A stretch of DNA of 64,000 nt from Verrucomicrobiota bacterium. Its GTDB lineage: Bacteria; Verrucomicrobiota; Verrucomicrobiia; Opitutales; Puniceicoccaceae. Position 1 is the first letter of the stretch. Each line of letters starts with the position of its first letter. Made by a program: the position numbers and the translations under genes. The stretch covers positions 62,001-126,000 of the forward strand of contig JBCDMB010000005.1 of NCBI GenBank assembly GCA_038744685.1. The letters run 5' to 3'. The notes beneath the pieces were generated by a model. It was not told the DNA's origin and did not search any database. It saw only the letters and a list, made by a program, of their open reading frames with translations. Below are positions 61,760-64,000 of the stretch, piece by piece.

Positions 61760-63661
61760 ATGCCGCCACAAAAGAACATTAGTGAGCTTTTCCGTAACTT
61801 ACGGGTAGTTCTCCTTGCGATTGCTTACGCGTTTTTTTTCGCGATGAGCCTGTGGCTCGCCTACGATCTCCGTTTTGATTTTCTCGTTCCGGAACAGGCA
61901 CAGGTCGAGCGCCTAGTCGCGCTTTCCTTCGTCATCCCACTGAAGCTGGTTTGTCTCTGGCTGTTTGGGCAGTTTCGAGGGCTACTTTCATTCTTCCGGA
62001 TTCCTGACCTCAGCCGCCTTTTCTTTGGACTGTTACTTGCCAGCACGGTTCTGTTGATTGTGCGTGTTCTTGAGCCGACTGGTCTTCAAGTGATTCCACG
62101 TGGAGTGCTTCTTGCCGATTTTCTTCTTTCTCTGATTCTTCTGGTTGGCTTCCGCATGGGGTTGCGAGTCGCTCGGGAAAAGTTCAATCAGAAATCGGGA
62201 GGAAGAAGGAAGAAAACAGAGAGGATCGGGGTGATTGGAGCAGGATCAACCGGGGCTACCCTTGCGGCGGAGTTTTTGGCCAAACCGCATCTTGGTGTGA
62301 ATCCAGTAGTCTTTTTTGACGATGATCCGGGTAAAGTCGGAAGAGACATTCATGGTATACCGATCGTCCCTATTCCCGAGAGTTTCGAAGGAGCAACTGA
62401 TCGGTTTGTCATCACTACAGTTGCAATAGCGATTCCCTCACTCAACGGACGGCGCGTTCGCGAGATTCTGGAATCCGCACGGGCTGCTCGCCTCGAAACT
62501 ACGATTATTCCCAGCTTGCACGAGCTTTCCACGGGGAGAGTTAAGATTGAGGAGATGCGAAACATTGAGGTCGAAGACCTTTTAGGGCGTGAATCGGTTC
62601 TTGTGGCCAACGATTCGATCCGGGACTTCGTTAAAGAGAGAGTAGTTCTCGTCACTGGTGCAGGCGGGAGCATTGGGAGCGAGATCGTTCGGCAAGTAGC
62701 CTCGTTTAATCCTGCTCGGATCTTGCTCCTTGATCACTCAGAATTAGCGGTTTTTTCCATTGAACAGGAAATGAGAGAAAATGAGTCGGGTGCCTCTGTG
62801 ACCGCTTTGGTGGCTGATATTTGCGAACCGCTTACGATGAGGAAAATCCTGAAGCGCTACCGACCTGCGATCATTTTTCATGCGGCAGCCTACAAACATG
62901 TTCCGTTGATGGAAACCCAACCATGGGAGGCCGTGGCTAACAATGCAGTTGGAACTTTGAGAATAGGAAGTTTGGCCCGTGAGTTTGGTGTGGAGAGGTT
63001 TGTTTTGGTTTCAACCGATAAGGCGATTAACCCTACTAGCGTCATGGGGGCCTCTAAGCGATTAGCGGAAATGGCGGTGCAGAGTTTACAGGAGTCATCG
63101 GCTTGTGCAGCCGATGCTACTGGAAGAAGTGGGACCAAGTTCTGCTCGGTTCGGTTTGGGAATGTTCTGGGATCTTCCGGGAGCGTGATCCCTACCTTTC
63201 GACGGCAAATCGAACGGGGTGGGCCGGTTACGGTGACTCATCCGGACGTGACCCGCTATTTTATGACGATTCCTGAAGCGGTGGGGCTGGTTCTTCAGGC
63301 GGCGGCAATTGGCGAAGGAGGCGAGATTTTCCTTCTCGATATGGGCAAGCCGGTAAAGATCATCGATCTGGCCCGGCAGATGATTCAACTGAGTGGATTC
63401 GAGCCTGACACCGAGATCGAAATTGAAATCACTGGGCTACGGCCTGGAGAGAAACTCTTCGAGGAGTTAAATTACGAGACCGAGAATTCAGAAGAGACCG
63501 TGCATCCAAGGATCCGTGCCCTACGAACAAATCTCGGGGCTGGGGCCGAATTTGAGGAATGGATGGTAACCTTGGAGCAGGATCTCCTCTCCCTCTCCGA
63601 GTCCGAAGTGAAGGACAGGATTCGTGAGAGGGTAACTGAGTATACACCGTTTGTGGAGTAG
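61760..63661 (+). CDS. UDP-sugar 4,6-dehydratase, WbpM/PglF/CapD family
   Basis: 633 residues. Four hydrophobic segments in the first ~130 residues (VLLAIAYAFFFAMSLWLAYDL, VPLKLVCLWLFGQFRG region, LLLASTVLLIVRVL, LLADFLLSLILLVGF), then a CoA-binding-like Rossmann domain (IGVIGAGSTGATLAAEFL), and the SDR catalytic domain: VLVTGAGGSIGSEIVRQVA, IFHAAAYKHVPLMETQPWEAV, VLVSTDKAINPTSVMGASKR (Met-x3-Lys in place of Tyr-x3-Lys, as in WbpM), and CSVRFGNVLGSSGSVIPTFRRQI. It converts UDP-GlcNAc to UDP-4-keto-6-deoxy-GlcNAc, the substrate expected by the aminotransferase half of the fusion upstream. Confidence 0.93.
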   Translation: MPPQKNISELFRNLRVVLLAIAYAFFFAMSLWLAYDLRFDFLVPEQAQVERLVALSFVIPLKLVCLWLFGQFRGLLSFFRIPDLSRLFFGLLLASTVLLIVRVLEPTGLQVIPRGVLLADFLLSLILLVGFRMGLRVAREKFNQKSGGRRKKTERIGVIGAGSTGATLAAEFLAKPHLGVNPVVFFDDDPGKVGRDIHGIPIVPIPESFEGATDRFVITTVAIAIPSLNGRRVREILESARAARLETTIIPSLHELSTGRVKIEEMRNIEVEDLLGRESVLVANDSIRDFVKERVVLVTGAGGSIGSEIVRQVASFNPARILLLDHSELAVFSIEQEMRENESGASVTALVADICEPLTMRKILKRYRPAIIFHAAAYKHVPLMETQPWEAVANNAVGTLRIGSLAREFGVERFVLVSTDKAINPTSVMGASKRLAEMAVQSLQESSACAADATGRSGTKFCSVRFGNVLGSSGSVIPTFRRQIERGGPVTVTHPDVTRYFMTIPEAVGLVLQAAAIGEGGEIFLLDMGKPVKIIDLARQMIQLSGFEPDTEIEIEITGLRPGEKLFEELNYETENSEETVHPRIRALRTNLGAGAEFEEWMVTLEQDLLSLSESEVKDRIRERVTEYTPFVE

Positions 63662-64000
63662 TCGTCTGAAGGCAGTAGTCGGAGGCCAGATGTCAGAAGA
63701 CAGAAGATCAGTTGGGACTGTGCCGCTTTACTGTTACCGACGGACTGCTTTAGTGTAGCGGAAACGCGACAGCGATTTCGGAGAGATAATGGGATTATCG
63801 AAACGACTTTCTTCGTTCCGCGGCGGATATGGTAGCGTGGTGACGAAAATCAGAGTAGAGGGGGGTTTTTAGGTAGTCCGACTTCCTCAGCGACTCTCGT
63901 CGTCGAGCTACGGATGGGTTAATCATAGAATGGGGGTTTGTTTCGCTGTGCCCGGCTTGCGGGACGCTACGCCCTACCATTTTTGAGGTTCTTTCGTAAA
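63662..64000. other. Distal gap with half of a family A palindrome
   Basis: 339 bp to the window edge without a gene. At 63953-63979 GCTTGCGGGACGCTACGCCC and a following TACCA match the right arm of the family A palindrome; its partner arm is degraded (AGGTAGTCCG at about 63870). The stretch 63665-63710 has short imperfect CAGAAG-type repeats. Confidence 0.6.

Noticed and set aside
1-64000. CRISPR array, rRNA, complete tRNA, prophage
   Set aside because: No regularly spaced direct repeats with unique spacers, no rRNA sequence, no full cloverleaf and no phage structural genes were found by eye.

Overview
The window looks like chromosome from a Verrucomicrobiota bacterium, most probably an Opitutae/Puniceicoccales-type lineage. 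The pointers are three proteins with PEP-CTERM tails, a eukaryote-like type II glutamine synthetase, FolE2, a DUF4914-like P-loop protein, many short secreted orphans and numerous long intergenic palindromes. The assignment is inference; there is no rRNA or marker gene here. No complete tRNA, rRNA, CRISPR array or prophage was seen.

1-9.3 kb: a P-loop protein cut by the window start, a three-part fusion of phosphodiesterase, TPR repeats and sulfotransferase, a PEP-CTERM protein, a double-GNAT protein, a decayed VapC toxin, an overlapping kinase/PP2C phosphatase pair, two repeat elements and a solute-binding lipoprotein. 9.5-15.5 kb: a secreted VWA protein, then a PhoR/PhoB-type two-component pair, with four 11-bp-spaced CTGAC units upstream of the VWA gene; then a YHS protein and a secreted orphan. 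15.8-22.4 kb: a pirin/MarR pair with two identical palindromic operators, DAHP synthase, a cNMP-domain protein/NCS2 permease/secreted-protein operon, a PEP-CTERM protein and a decayed Phd antitoxin.

22.5-36.1 kb: mostly minus-strand housekeeping. It holds two secreted orphans, an SRPBCC-GyrI-like protein, hisD-hisC-hisB, a LolA-like protein, an M29 aminopeptidase, a Nudix hydrolase, folE2 and tolB, then plus-strand glnII behind a good sigma-54 promoter match, and an AI-2E-type exporter. 36.4-38.1 kb holds a GbsR-type regulator and a PEP-CTERM serine protease.

38.9-63.7 kb is a large surface-polysaccharide locus. It contains glycosyltransferases (GT2, GT4, GT61 types), a sulfotransferase, two methyltransferases, a flippase, a Wzy-like polymerase, an AglQ-like protein and a GxxExxY protein. 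The distal end is an initiating module: an NAD-dependent epimerase, a WecA/WbpL-type phosphoglycosyltransferase fused in one chain to a DegT/PglE-type aminotransferase, and a WbpM/PglF-type 4,6-dehydratase. Together these could make a UDP-4-amino-4,6-dideoxy sugar and load it on polyprenyl phosphate. The locus is partly decayed: it carries a broken IS5-family element, a glycosyltransferase remnant and a sugar epimerase with two in-frame stop codons. The middle of the locus (about 38.9-54 kb) looks more AT-rich than its surroundings, which fits gene exchange.
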